From Ralstonia mannitolilytica (GTDB taxonomy: Bacteria > Pseudomonadota > Gammaproteobacteria > Burkholderiales > Burkholderiaceae), in contig NZ_CAJPVG010000009.1 of the NCBI RefSeq assembly GCF_905397375.1, forward strand, positions 1-64,000: 64,000 nucleotides of DNA. Reading direction: 5' to 3'. The notes beneath the pieces were generated by a model, which saw only the letters and a program-made list of their open reading frames with translations, ran no database searches and was not told where the DNA came from. The stretch's first letter is position 1; the number at the start of each line of letters is the position of its first letter. Below, piece by piece: positions 41,181-51,888 of the stretch. Both the position numbers and the translations under genes were made by a program.

Positions 41181-41681
41181 ATGATCCAGCCTGGCCAACC
41201 GCTGCCCGACGCGACGCTCTACGAGTTCTTTGAGGTGGAAAAGGACGGCTGCGCGCTCGGACCGAACGCGTTTTCCGTGTCGCTGCTGGCCGAAGGCAAG
41301 ACGATCGTCGTCTTTGGCCTGCCGGGCGCCTTTACGCCGACGTGCTCGGCGCGTCATGTGCCCGGTTACCTCGAGCACTTCGATGCCCTGCGCGCCAAGG
41401 GTGTCGACGAAATCTGGTGCGTGTCGGTCAACGACGCCTTCGTGATGGGCGCCTGGGCGCGCGCGCAGGGCACGGACGGCAAGATCCGCATGCTCGCCGA
41501 CGGCAGCGCGGAGTTCACGCGCAAGCTGGGGCTGGAGCAAGATCTTTCCCAGCGCGGCATGGGCATCCGGTCACTGCGCTATGCGATGGTCGTGAGAGAC
41601 GGTGTGGTAACTGCGCTACAGGTCGAGGCGCCCGGGCAGTTCGCCGTCAGCAGCGCCGAAGCGGTCCTCGCGATACTCTGA
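41181..41681 (+). CDS. Peroxiredoxin (Prx5 / redoxin family)
   Basis: 166-residue thiol peroxidase that reduces hydrogen peroxide and alkyl peroxides, probably in the cytoplasm with glutaredoxin or thioredoxin. Peroxidatic Cys55 sits in LPGAFTPTCSARHVPGYLEH, the classical Prx5 motif. A second cysteine is in IWCVSVNDAF (about residue 80), also common in the family. ATG at 41181. It lies between ftsZ and lpxC, separated from ftsZ by the structured region and from lpxC by a promoter. Confidence 0.92.
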   Translation: MIQPGQPLPDATLYEFFEVEKDGCALGPNAFSVSLLAEGKTIVVFGLPGAFTPTCSARHVPGYLEHFDALRAKGVDEIWCVSVNDAFVMGAWARAQGTDGKIRMLADGSAEFTRKLGLEQDLSQRGMGIRSLRYAMVVRDGVVTALQVEAPGQFAVSSAEAVLAIL

Positions 41682-41826
41682 CGCCACACCCGGATCTCCC
41701 CCAAATGGCGGAGCACCGCCGCCATCCGGCACCGCCTCTACGCTGAGAAGACCCGGGCGCCGAATCTGCGTGCACTAAGGTTGAGAGGCCTGTGTGCACG
41801 CCTAACATCCCGATACAAAAGTCGTT

Positions 41827-41856
41827 TTGAAGGCAGGGATGTGAAAATGGTATGCT
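41827..41856 (+). promoter_or_regulatory. Candidate lpxC promoter
   Basis: -35 TTGAAG (41827-41832) and -10 TATGCT (41851-41856), spacing 18. The expected start of transcription is near 41863, about 60 bases before the lpxC ATG. Confidence 0.5.
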
Positions 41857-41925
41857 TAGGGTTATCACCTATGCGGACTGCATAGATAAAAACAATCGTA
41901 GGAATTTCGTGAGTTGAGGGCGGCC

Positions 41926-42843
41926 ATGTTGAAACAACGCACCATCAAGTCCCTCGTCAAGACCGTCGGCATCGGGTTGCACTCGGGCCGCAAGGTGACG
42001 TTGACGTTGCGCCCGGCAGCCGCAGGCACCGGCATCGTTTTCACGCGCGTGGACCTGGACCCGGCCGTCGAGATTCCCGCCACCGCCAGCGCCATCGGCG
42101 ATACGCGCCTCGCTTCCGTGCTGCAGAAGGACGGCGCCCGCGTGTCGACCGTCGAACACTTGATGTCGGCCTGTGCCGGCCTCGGCATCGACAACCTGTA
42201 CGTGGATGTCGACGCGGAGGAAATCCCAATCATGGACGGCAGCGCGGCCTCGTTTGTGTTCCTGCTGCAGTCGGCCGGTATCGAGGAGCAGGGGGCGGCC
42301 AAGCGCTTCATCCGCGTGACCAAGCCCGTCGAAATCCGTGACGGCGACAAGCTCGCCCGGCTCGACCCGTACTTCGGCTTCAAGCTGTCGTTCACGATCG
42401 AGTTTCGCCACCCCGCCGTCGACAAGACCGGCCAGACGTTCGAAATCGACTTTGCCGACACGAGCTACACGCGTGAAATCGCCCGCGCCCGTACGTTCGG
42501 CTTTGCGCACGAAGTCGAGATGCTGCGCGAGGTCGGTCTGGCACGCGGCGGTAGTCTGGACAATGCCATCGTGCTCGACGAGCACCGCATGCTCAACAAC
42601 GATGAGCTGCGCTACGGCGACGAGTTCGTCCGCCACAAGATCCTTGATGCGATCGGCGATCTGTACGTGGTCGGCCATCCGCTGATCGCGGCGTACACGG
42701 CGCACAAGTCGGGGCACGGGTTGAACAATGCGCTGCTGCGCGCGCTGCTGGCCGACGAAACCGCCTATGAGATCGTGACGTTCGACAAGGCGGAAGAGGC
42801 GCCGCGCGCGTTCCTGCCGCAGTTGCAACCGGCGTTCTCCTGA
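41926..42843 (+). CDS. lpxC: UDP-3-O-acyl-N-acetylglucosamine deacetylase
   Basis: 305-residue zinc amidase, committed step of lipid A synthesis. Zinc ligand His78 is in STVEHLMSA, the second His and the Asp in HKILDAIGDL, and the catalytic HKSGHGLNN loop near residue 265. Start at ATG 41926 (MLKQRTIKSLV) preceded by TTGAGGG; an upstream TTG at 41914 is not needed. It has its own promoter candidate and closes the dcw region; a strong terminator follows. Confidence 0.96.
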   Translation: MLKQRTIKSLVKTVGIGLHSGRKVTLTLRPAAAGTGIVFTRVDLDPAVEIPATASAIGDTRLASVLQKDGARVSTVEHLMSACAGLGIDNLYVDVDAEEIPIMDGSAASFVFLLQSAGIEEQGAAKRFIRVTKPVEIRDGDKLARLDPYFGFKLSFTIEFRHPAVDKTGQTFEIDFADTSYTREIARARTFGFAHEVEMLREVGLARGGSLDNAIVLDEHRMLNNDELRYGDEFVRHKILDAIGDLYVVGHPLIAAYTAHKSGHGLNNALLRALLADETAYEIVTFDKAEEAPRAFLPQLQPAFS

Positions 42844-42867
42844 TCCACTGCGGTCGCGACGACGAAA

Positions 42868-42894
42868 ATAAAGCGCCCTGCGGGGCGCTTTTCT
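42868..42894. terminator. Bidirectional terminator between lpxC and dciA
   Basis: Stem AAGCGCCC/GGGCGCTT (42871-42878 with 42883-42890) flanked by AAAATA on the left and TTCT on the right; serves the convergent pair. Confidence 0.8.
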
Positions 42895-43402
42895 ATTTGG
42901 ACGCGGTATGCCGCGCGACCATCTCGGCCAACGCCTGTCGCAGCGGGGAGTCGGGCAGCTCGTTCGCCAGGGCGGCCAGGCTGTTGAGCCCAACTGCGGT
43001 CATCTTGGTGCGTTTAGGCGGCTTTTCGGTCTCTTGTGGCCATAAACTGTCCCGGCCCCCCTGCGGTTGTACCCGCACCCGAATTGCGGTAATCTGCGAT
43101 CCCCGGCGCTGCAGACGCTCCAGCAAGGTGGGTACCACCTGCCGTAGGCGCGCCGCTGCCGCACTATGTGCGGCGAGCAACACCAGAGTCGCTTCCCGGC
43201 TGTCGCGTGCATCGTTCTTGATACCGCCGATGGCCACGCCGCCGCCCAGTCCGGGCGGCAACAGCGACAACACCTCCGCTTCCAACGACGCCAATTGTCT
43301 GGCCGCCTGCATCAGCGGGCCGACCGAACCGGCACCCGAGAGCCAGTCCTGGACCGGTTTTGCCACGGGTGTCTTGAGAGCGGGATGAACGAAGATTCGC
43401 AT
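42893..43402 (-). CDS. dciA: DUF721 domain protein (DciA-like replicative helicase loader)
   Basis: 169 residues. Residues about 20-115 match the DUF721 (DciA) domain: LMQAARQLASLEAEVLSLLPP, then a central segment LVLLAAHSAAAARLRQVVPTLLERLQRRGSQITAIRVRVQP, i.e. the KH-like fold in which R-L-R-x-x-x-P-x-L-L is typical. DciA recruits DnaB helicase in bacteria lacking DnaC/DnaI. The C-terminal part is variable. The start ATG 43402 is chosen because the upstream extension overlaps the divergent peptidase gene. The order lpxC - dciA (reverse) - M23 peptidase - secA is common in this bacterial group. Confidence 0.75.
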   Translation of the reverse strand: MRIFVHPALKTPVAKPVQDWLSGAGSVGPLMQAARQLASLEAEVLSLLPPGLGGGVAIGGIKNDARDSREATLVLLAAHSAAAARLRQVVPTLLERLQRRGSQITAIRVRVQPQGGRDSLWPQETEKPPKRTKMTAVGLNSLAALANELPDSPLRQALAEMVARHTASK

Positions 43403-43470
43403 GCCGGCATTGTAGGGCGCCTGACCGCGCTTTCGTGTCGTCGGGCGGCTTTTTTGTCCGGAAAAGAGCA

Positions 43471-44436
43471 ATGCAGATCATCCTGATTCATCCGCGCAAG
43501 GCGGGCGCGGTGCACCTGTCGCGACGCGGGGTCTTCGTGGCCATTGGGGCGGCACTGCTGACCGTGGCGGCGCTGTCTGTCGGCGGAACATGGCTGGCTG
43601 CCAAGCAGGGCCTGCTGCCCGGAGCCAGCGCTTCGGCCCCGGCCGCTGCGGACCCGCGCATCACCCGCGAAAATCTCAACCTCATGGCCGCGCGCATCGG
43701 CGAGATGCAGGCGCAGATCGCGCGCCTCGATGCGCTGGGCGCCCGCGTGTCGGGTCTGGCCGGGGTGCCGCCGCGCGAATTCAACTTCAAGTCGCAGCCG
43801 GGCCGCGGTGGTCCGGAGGGCGCGTTCTCCCGGCCGATGTCGATGCCCGAGATCCAGTCGGAGCTGGATCGGCTGACGCGCTCGGCCGATCAGCGCAACG
43901 ACTACCTCAGTGTGCTCGAAAGCACCCTGATGGACCGCCAGATCCACGCCAAGCTGATGCCGACCGTACGCCCGGTCGCCACGGGCTACGACTCGTCCGG
44001 CTTTGGTGTGCGGATCGATCCGTTCACCGGCCGGCGCACGCAGCATGATGGCGTGGACTTCGTCGGCCCGGTCGGTACGCCGATCGTGGCGGCCGCCGGC
44101 GGGGTGGTGGTGGCCAGCGAGTTCCATCACGAATACGGCAACATGATCGACATCGACCACGGCAACGGCCTGAAGACGCGCTACGCGCATGCGTCGAAGG
44201 TGTTCGTCAAGGTCGGTGACATCGTCAAGGCCGGCGAGCGCATCGCGCTGATCGGCCGCACGGGCCGCGCAACGGGCCCGCACCTGCATTTCGAGGTGCA
44301 CGTCAACGACGTGCCGCAGAATCCGGTGGCGTTCCTGGAAAACGCCGGTCAGCCGAAGATGGCAGTCAACAAAACGCCGGCGCCATCCGTGGCGGCCGCC
44401 GATATCGGCAAGAGCATGGCGGCTGCGGGCCACTGA
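43471..44436 (+). CDS. M23 family metallopeptidase (LytM domain), membrane-anchored
   Basis: 321 residues. Cytoplasmic start MQIILIHPRKAG, a membrane helix at about residues 21-42, a short coiled-coil (ENLNLMAARIGEMQAQIARLDALGARV), and a C-terminal LytM/peptidase M23 domain from about residue 185. Zinc ligands are intact: HDGVD (His and Asp) and HLHFE near residue 280, so the domain should be enzymatically active against peptidoglycan cross-links, in the periplasm. ATG 43471 is preceded by GGAAAAGAGCA. It is divergent from dciA (68 bases) and upstream of secA. Confidence 0.88.
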   Translation: MQIILIHPRKAGAVHLSRRGVFVAIGAALLTVAALSVGGTWLAAKQGLLPGASASAPAAADPRITRENLNLMAARIGEMQAQIARLDALGARVSGLAGVPPREFNFKSQPGRGGPEGAFSRPMSMPEIQSELDRLTRSADQRNDYLSVLESTLMDRQIHAKLMPTVRPVATGYDSSGFGVRIDPFTGRRTQHDGVDFVGPVGTPIVAAAGGVVVASEFHHEYGNMIDIDHGNGLKTRYAHASKVFVKVGDIVKAGERIALIGRTGRATGPHLHFEVHVNDVPQNPVAFLENAGQPKMAVNKTPAPSVAAADIGKSMAAAGH

Positions 44437-44683
44437 TCGGGCCCGGGTTGCAATCGGGGGCGCCCGTCCCCAATTCAGCGTGATTGTGTGCCGGTCCGGC
44501 GCGGTGGACGCTGCACCAAAGTGCGGCGTTCCTGCCACATCGGGCCGGCCTCGCGCCATCAAGCGGGTGTTGTGCACATGCTAAACTCCCGCCTTTGCGC
44601 CAACCCTTTTCGGGCCGTTGCGCTGCCTGGTTTCGCGGTATTTCGCGAAGCGGTTTCGGGTGGCTCGCCGGCCCTCGCCATCG

Positions 44684-47488
<2,805 letters not shown>

Positions 47489-47540
47489 TGTGATCGACCG
47501 CGCCGTGTGCGCGGCGCATTCCGTTTTCTGTTGATTCACG

Positions 47541-47559
47541 ATGCCCGCGATGCGGGCAT
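47541..47559 (+). terminator. Hairpin between secA and argJ
   Basis: ATGCCCGC/GCGGGCAT (47541-47548 with 47552-47559), loop of three, followed by CCTCATTTG. A preceding GCGCCG/CGGCGC hairpin at about 47501-47518 ends in TTCCGTTTTCTG. Either could terminate secA; neither is a textbook site. Confidence 0.4.
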
Positions 47560-47580
47560 CCTCATTTGAAAGGTGTGTCC

Positions 47581-48810
47581 ATGGCTGTGAATCTCGTCGC
47601 GCCCGCTGCCGACTCCCTCTTGCCGATCGATGGCGTGGACCTGGGCTGGGCCGAGGCCGGTGTACGCAAGGCCAATCGCAAGGACGTGCTGCTGGTCCGC
47701 ATTGCAGAGGGCTCGAGCGTGGCCGGCGTCTTCACGCAGAACCGCTTCTGCGCGGCGCCCGTCCAGGTGTGCCGCGAGCATCTGGCGAGCGGCAAGAGCA
47801 CCCGTGCCATCGTGGTGAACACCGGCAACGCCAACGCGGGCACCGGCGCGCCCGGCCTCGCGCATGCGCGCCAGACCTGTGATGCCGTCGCCAGGCTGCT
47901 CGGCGTATCGCCCGAGCAGGTGCTGCCGTTCTCGACCGGCGTGATCCTCGAGCCGCTGCCGGTCGATCGCATCATCGCAGGGCTGCCTGCCGCGCAGGCC
48001 AACGCGAAGCCGGACAACTGGCTGGCCGCCGCCGAGGCCATCATGACCACCGACACCGTACCGAAGGCGGCCTCGGCAACGTGCACGCTGTCGGGCAAGA
48101 CCGTCCGCCTGTCGGGCATCAGCAAGGGCGCCGGCATGATCCGCCCGAACATGGCCACCATGCTCGGCTTCATCGCCACAGACGCCAACGTGGATGAAGC
48201 CGTGCTGCAAGGCCTCGTGCGCCACGCGGCGGATCACTCGTTCAACAGCGTGACGGTGGATGGCGATACGTCGACCAACGATTCGTTCGTCGTCATCGCC
48301 ACCGGCCGTGCCGGCACGCCGCGCATCGATTCCGAATCCCACCCCGACTACGCTGCCTTGCGCGATGCCCTGACCGGCCTCGCCCAGGAGCTGGCGCAGA
48401 AGATCGTGCGCGACGGCGAGGGCGCAACCAAGTTCATGACCATCCGCGTGGAAGGCGGGCGCCATGTCGAAGAATGCCGCCAGATCGCGTATGCGGTGGC
48501 GCATTCGCCGCTGGTCAAGACCGCGTTCTACGCATCGGACCCGAACCTGGGCCGCATCCTGGCCGCCGTCGGTTATGCCGGCGTGACGGACCTCGACGTC
48601 AACGGCGTCAACCTGTGGCTCGACGATGTATGGGTCGCGCGTGACGGCGGGCGCAACCCCGACTACCGCGAAGAAGACGGCCAGCGCGTAATGAAGCAGG
48701 CCGAGATCACCGTGCGCATCGCGCTCGGTCGCGGTGACGCTGCTGCCACGGTGTGGACGTGCGACTTCTCGCACGACTACGTGTCGATCAACGCGGATTA
48801 CCGCTCCTGA
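47581..48810 (+). CDS. argJ: Bifunctional glutamate N-acetyltransferase / ornithine acetyltransferase
   Basis: 409 residues. ArgJ transfers acetyl from acetylornithine to glutamate. It is made as a precursor that cleaves itself before the threonine in the motif GMIRPNMATMLGFIATDA (about residues 183-200), giving alpha and beta chains; that threonine is the nucleophile and is present. ATG 47581; the in-frame TTG at 47566 is not needed. Cooperates with argE (1.6 kb) in arginine synthesis, where it makes acetyl recycling possible. Precedes a DUF815 ATPase and mutT. Confidence 0.95.
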   Translation: MAVNLVAPAADSLLPIDGVDLGWAEAGVRKANRKDVLLVRIAEGSSVAGVFTQNRFCAAPVQVCREHLASGKSTRAIVVNTGNANAGTGAPGLAHARQTCDAVARLLGVSPEQVLPFSTGVILEPLPVDRIIAGLPAAQANAKPDNWLAAAEAIMTTDTVPKAASATCTLSGKTVRLSGISKGAGMIRPNMATMLGFIATDANVDEAVLQGLVRHAADHSFNSVTVDGDTSTNDSFVVIATGRAGTPRIDSESHPDYAALRDALTGLAQELAQKIVRDGEGATKFMTIRVEGGRHVEECRQIAYAVAHSPLVKTAFYASDPNLGRILAAVGYAGVTDLDVNGVNLWLDDVWVARDGGRNPDYREEDGQRVMKQAEITVRIALGRGDAAATVWTCDFSHDYVSINADYRS

Positions 48811-48826
48811 CCGGAGGCCCGTGCTG

Positions 48827-49711
48827 ATGTCGTCCGATCTTTCCGCACGGCTCGACCGCTTTCTCGGACGGCTCGAGCAGTGGCTGCCTCCCGAACTGAC
48901 CGAAGCCGACTGGAACGAGGCCGTGGCCTTTCGCTGGCGCAAGCGCCAGAGCCTGTTCGGCAACATCGGCTACCTCGCGCCGGTCCGCCAGCTGCCGCCG
49001 ATCCATCTGAGCGACCTGCACAACATCGAGCGCCAGAAGGCCGCCATCGTCGCCAACACGCGACAGTTCGTGCGCAGGCTGCCGGCCAACAACGTGCTGC
49101 TCACGGGGGCGCGCGGCACGGGCAAGTCGTCGCTCATCAAGGCGTGCCTGAACGAATTCGTGAACGAAGGCCTGCGCCTGGTCGAAGTCGACAAGGACGA
49201 CCTGGCTGACCTCGGCGACATCGTCGAGCGCTTAGCCTCGCGCCCCGAGCGCTTCGCGATCTTCTGCGACGACCTCTCGTTCGAGGACGGTGAATCGGGC
49301 TACAAGGCGCTGAAGTCGGCGCTGGACGGCTCGGTGGCGGCGCAGTCGGACAACGTGCTGATCTACGCCACCTCGAACCGGCGCCACCTGCTGCCCGAGT
49401 ACATGAAGGACAACGAGACCTACCAGCACACGTCGGACGGTGAAATCCATCCGGGCGAGGTGGTGGAAGAGAAGATTTCGCTGTCCGAGCGCTTCGGCCT
49501 GTGGCTGTCGTTCTACCCGCCGAAGCAGGACGAGTACCTGACCATCGTGGGCCACTGGCTCAAGCATTTCGGCTGCAGCGACGAGGACATCGCCGCTGCA
49601 CGGGGCGAGGCGCTGGTGTGGGCGCTCGAACGCGGTTCGCGCTCGGGCCGTGTGGCCTGGCAATTCGCCCGCGACTGGGGCGGCAAGCACGGGCGCCAGC
49701 ATGTCGACTGA
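48827..49711 (+). CDS. AAA ATPase, DUF815 family
   Basis: 294-residue P-loop ATPase. Walker A LLTGARGTGKSSLIKA at about residues 91-106, Walker B FAIFCDDLSFE at about 143-153, sensor-like IYATSNRRHLLPEYM; these define the DUF815 family. The function is unknown. ATG 48827 is 9 bases after GGAGG (48813-48817); a GTG at 48821 is in frame but too close. It begins 16 bases after argJ and overlaps the start of the Nudix gene by 11 bases, so all three are probably co-transcribed. Confidence 0.88.
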   Translation: MSSDLSARLDRFLGRLEQWLPPELTEADWNEAVAFRWRKRQSLFGNIGYLAPVRQLPPIHLSDLHNIERQKAAIVANTRQFVRRLPANNVLLTGARGTGKSSLIKACLNEFVNEGLRLVEVDKDDLADLGDIVERLASRPERFAIFCDDLSFEDGESGYKALKSALDGSVAAQSDNVLIYATSNRRHLLPEYMKDNETYQHTSDGEIHPGEVVEEKISLSERFGLWLSFYPPKQDEYLTIVGHWLKHFGCSDEDIAAARGEALVWALERGSRSGRVAWQFARDWGGKHGRQHVD

Positions 49712-50150
49712 CAACCTGACGCAAGTGCCGCCCACGCACACGCCGGACGGCCGCAAGATCACCGAAGTGGCCGTGGGCGTGCTGGTGCAGCCGGACGGCC
49801 GCTTCCTGCTGGCCCAGCGCCCCGAAGGCAAGCCGTATGCAGGCTACTGGGAATTCCCTGGCGGCAAGCTGGAGTCAGGCGAGTCGGTGGAAGCCGCTCT
49901 CACGCGGGAACTGAAGGAAGAGCTCGACATCACCCTGCGCACATGCGAGCCCTGGCGCACGATCGAACACGACTATCCGCACGCCTATGTGCGGCTGCAC
50001 TTCTGCAAGGTGACGGCGTGGGAAGGGACGTTGCGGGCGCTGGAAGGGCAGGACTTTGCGTGGCAGACGCTGCCGGTCAGCGTCGAGCCGGTGCTGCCGG
50101 CCACACTGCCCGTCTTCGAATGGATGCGCGAGGAAGCGAGCGCCAGTTGA
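49701..50150 (+). CDS. mutT: MutT-type Nudix hydrolase (8-oxo-dGTP diphosphatase-like)
   Basis: 149 residues. Nudix box GGKLESGESVEAALTRELKEEL with all conserved residues (G-x5-E-x7-R-E-x-x-E-E), preceded by LLAQRPEGKPYAGYWEFPGG, as in MutT, which removes oxidised dGTP from the nucleotide pool. The start ATG 49701 overlaps the DUF815 gene by 11 bases. It converges on yacG with only three bases between the stop codons. Assignment as MutT rather than another Nudix is likely because of the FPGGK context and length. Confidence 0.88.
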   Translation: MSTDNLTQVPPTHTPDGRKITEVAVGVLVQPDGRFLLAQRPEGKPYAGYWEFPGGKLESGESVEAALTRELKEELDITLRTCEPWRTIEHDYPHAYVRLHFCKVTAWEGTLRALEGQDFAWQTLPVSVEPVLPATLPVFEWMREEASAS

Positions 50151-50153
50151 CCG

Positions 50154-50360
50154 CTAGTTGAGCTTGCTGGTCGTATCGCCGCCCGGAGCGTCGGGCGGCA
50201 AGTCGTCGTCTTCCACCACGGGAATCGTGTACTGCTCGGCCGCCCAGGCGCCCAAGTCGATCTGCTTGCAGCGCTCGGAGCAGAACGGGCGGTAGCGGCT
50301 TTCCGGCACCCATGGCACCGGCTTGCCGCAGGTCGGGCATTTGACGGTCTTCACGTTCAT
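50154..50360 (-). CDS. yacG: DNA gyrase inhibitor YacG (zinc-binding)
   Basis: 68 residues. Zinc site CPTCGKP (Cys8 and Cys11) and CSERCKQIDLG (two cysteines), typical of YacG, which binds GyrB and inhibits gyrase in E. coli. Acidic C-terminal tail. ATG 50360. It is 8 bases behind zapD, matching the coaE-zapD-yacG order of many proteobacteria. Confidence 0.94.
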   Translation of the reverse strand: MNVKTVKCPTCGKPVPWVPESRYRPFCSERCKQIDLGAWAAEQYTIPVVEDDDLPPDAPGGDTTSKLN

Positions 50361-50368
50361 CGCAAAGG

Positions 50369-51127
50369 CTAGAAATTACAGAGCTTGAGCTGGAACGGGA
50401 TATCCGCGTCGACCGGCTTGGGTCGCAGGTCGCCATCCTGCTGGGTGAAGCGTACCCAGAGCATGTACTTGTTGGCGCTGATCTCGGGAATGAAGCCCAG
50501 CGCCGCATCATCCAGGCGCACCTGCATGAGCTGGTACACGCGGCCCGACAGCATCTGCTGATAGCTACCTGCGTTAGCAATGACCTTGCCACTCTGGCCC
50601 GATTCGCGCAGCAGGCGCAGCACGATCATCGTGGCGTCGCGCAGTGGCACCAGCGGTTGGGCCCATTTGATGATGTCGGTGCGGCGGCGCTCGGCCGGAT
50701 GATGCTGCCATGCAAAATACGCCGGCAGGTCGAACTCGCACGTGCCGCCCGGGATGATGGCGCGGCTGCGGATGCTCGTCAGCCATTCGTTGTCGGCGAT
50801 GAGCTGGCCGGCCTTGCCCTGCGTGGCGGTGAGGTTGCCCGAGGCGGTTTCGAGCTCGCTGATGACGCTGTCGAGGGCATCCTGGTCGATCTGCGGATTG
50901 GCGCGCAGGGCGGTCAGCGTCTGGCGCTGGCGGTCCAGCTCCTTGAGCAGGTCGGACTTGAGATCCGCGCGGCCTGCCACGTCGACGATCTCGAACAGCG
51001 TGGTCAGCGCCACATGGTGCTGCAGCGGGTGTTCCTGCACGAGAAAGAAATCCAGACGCTCGAACAGGTCTTCGAGGCGCAGCAGCGTCCGAATGCGTTC
51101 GTTGAAGGGATATTCGTACAGGATCAA
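50369..51127 (-). CDS. zapD: Cell division protein ZapD
   Basis: 252 residues, DUF1342 family; cross-links FtsZ filaments by binding the FtsZ C-terminal tail. The family start ILYEYPFNERIRTLLRLEDLFER follows a TTG codon at 51127 directly; there is no ATG at this place, so TTG is the predicted start (the nearest upstream ATG, 51163, would add 12 residues without support). No clear Shine-Dalgarno site precedes it. A promoter (51199-51227) and a leader hairpin lie upstream. Key region GGTCEFDLPAYFAWQH and YMLWVRFTQQDGD near the end are typical. Confidence 0.93.
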   Translation of the reverse strand: MILYEYPFNERIRTLLRLEDLFERLDFFLVQEHPLQHHVALTTLFEIVDVAGRADLKSDLLKELDRQRQTLTALRANPQIDQDALDSVISELETASGNLTATQGKAGQLIADNEWLTSIRSRAIIPGGTCEFDLPAYFAWQHHPAERRRTDIIKWAQPLVPLRDATMIVLRLLRESGQSGKVIANAGSYQQMLSGRVYQLMQVRLDDAALGFIPEISANKYMLWVRFTQQDGDLRPKPVDADIPFQLKLCNF

Positions 51128-51169
51128 AACTGGGTGCCCGGTTTGCTGGCCGGCTGGCATATGCGGCCG

Positions 51170-51188
51170 TGAAGCCCGTTTGGCTTCA
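51170..51188 (-). promoter_or_regulatory. Hairpin in the zapD leader
   Basis: TGAAGCC/GGCTTCA (7 bp, loop of 5), within the predicted 65-base leader of zapD, about 42 bases before the TTG start codon. Confidence 0.4.
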
Positions 51189-51198
51189 ATCTGCCCGC

Positions 51199-51227
51199 AT
51201 TCTATGCGAGACCCTCGCGCATCACAA
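51199..51227 (-). promoter_or_regulatory. Candidate zapD-yacG promoter
   Basis: On the minus strand -35 TTGTGA (51222-51227) and -10 TAGAAT (51199-51204, five of six) with 17-base spacing, between coaE and zapD. Confidence 0.55.
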
Positions 51228-51261
51228 TGCAAAGGACTGTGACAGGCGCTTTCCGGCGGCT

Positions 51262-51876
51262 TCAGCTCGACCGGTAGGCTTGGTCCAGACGGTCGATCTG
51301 GGGGGTGAGGTCGTCGAGCGTGCCGCTGTTCTCGATCACGTCGTCGGCCGCGGCCAGGCGCGCTTCTCGCGGAGCCTGGCGTGCGACGATGGCTTCCACC
51401 TGCACGCGCGGCAGCCCATTGCGGGCCATGACCCGTGCGATCTGCGTTTCCACGGGGCAATCCACCACCAGGATGCGGTCGACGAGTTTGCGCCAGCTTT
51501 GCGGCCCGGCGAGGGATTCCACCAGCAGCGGCACCACGTAGACGAGGTATGGGCTGGCCCCAAACGCCTGTGCCGCGGCCCCGCGCGACAACGCAATCTC
51601 GCGGATGAGCGGATGCGTGATCTGCTCGAGCCGCGCCTTGGCCGTCGCATCGGAAAAGGCCAGCGCGCGCATGGCGTCGCGGTCCATGGCTCCGTCGGCG
51701 CGCAGGATGCCGGCACCGAAGGTTTCGACCAGTTTGGGGATGGCGGCGCCGCCCGGCGCGGTGATCTCGTGCGCGATGGCGTCGGTATCGACGATGGCGG
51801 CGCCGCGATCGGCGAGGCGGTCCGCCACGTAGCTCTTGCCGCTGCCGATGCCGCCGGTGAGGCCGATCACGCGCAT
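51262..51876 (-). CDS. coaE: Dephospho-CoA kinase
   Basis: 204 residues; last step of coenzyme A synthesis. P-loop GLTGGIGSGKS at residues 5-15, DTDAIAHE (substrate aspartate), and the lid region ARNGLPRVQVEAIVARQ. ATG 51876, 12 bases after pilD. Position behind pilBCD is usual. Confidence 0.95.
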   Translation of the reverse strand: MRVIGLTGGIGSGKSYVADRLADRGAAIVDTDAIAHEITAPGGAAIPKLVETFGAGILRADGAMDRDAMRALAFSDATAKARLEQITHPLIREIALSRGAAAQAFGASPYLVYVVPLLVESLAGPQSWRKLVDRILVVDCPVETQIARVMARNGLPRVQVEAIVARQAPREARLAAADDVIENSGTLDDLTPQIDRLDQAYRSS

Positions 51877-51888
51877 GATGGCTGCCTC

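Noticed and set aside
40904..41233. 109-residue frame in the ftsZ-peroxiredoxin gap
   Set aside because: Arg/Pro-rich, no ribosome-binding site, runs through the hairpins and into the peroxiredoxin start; RNA structure explains the region better.
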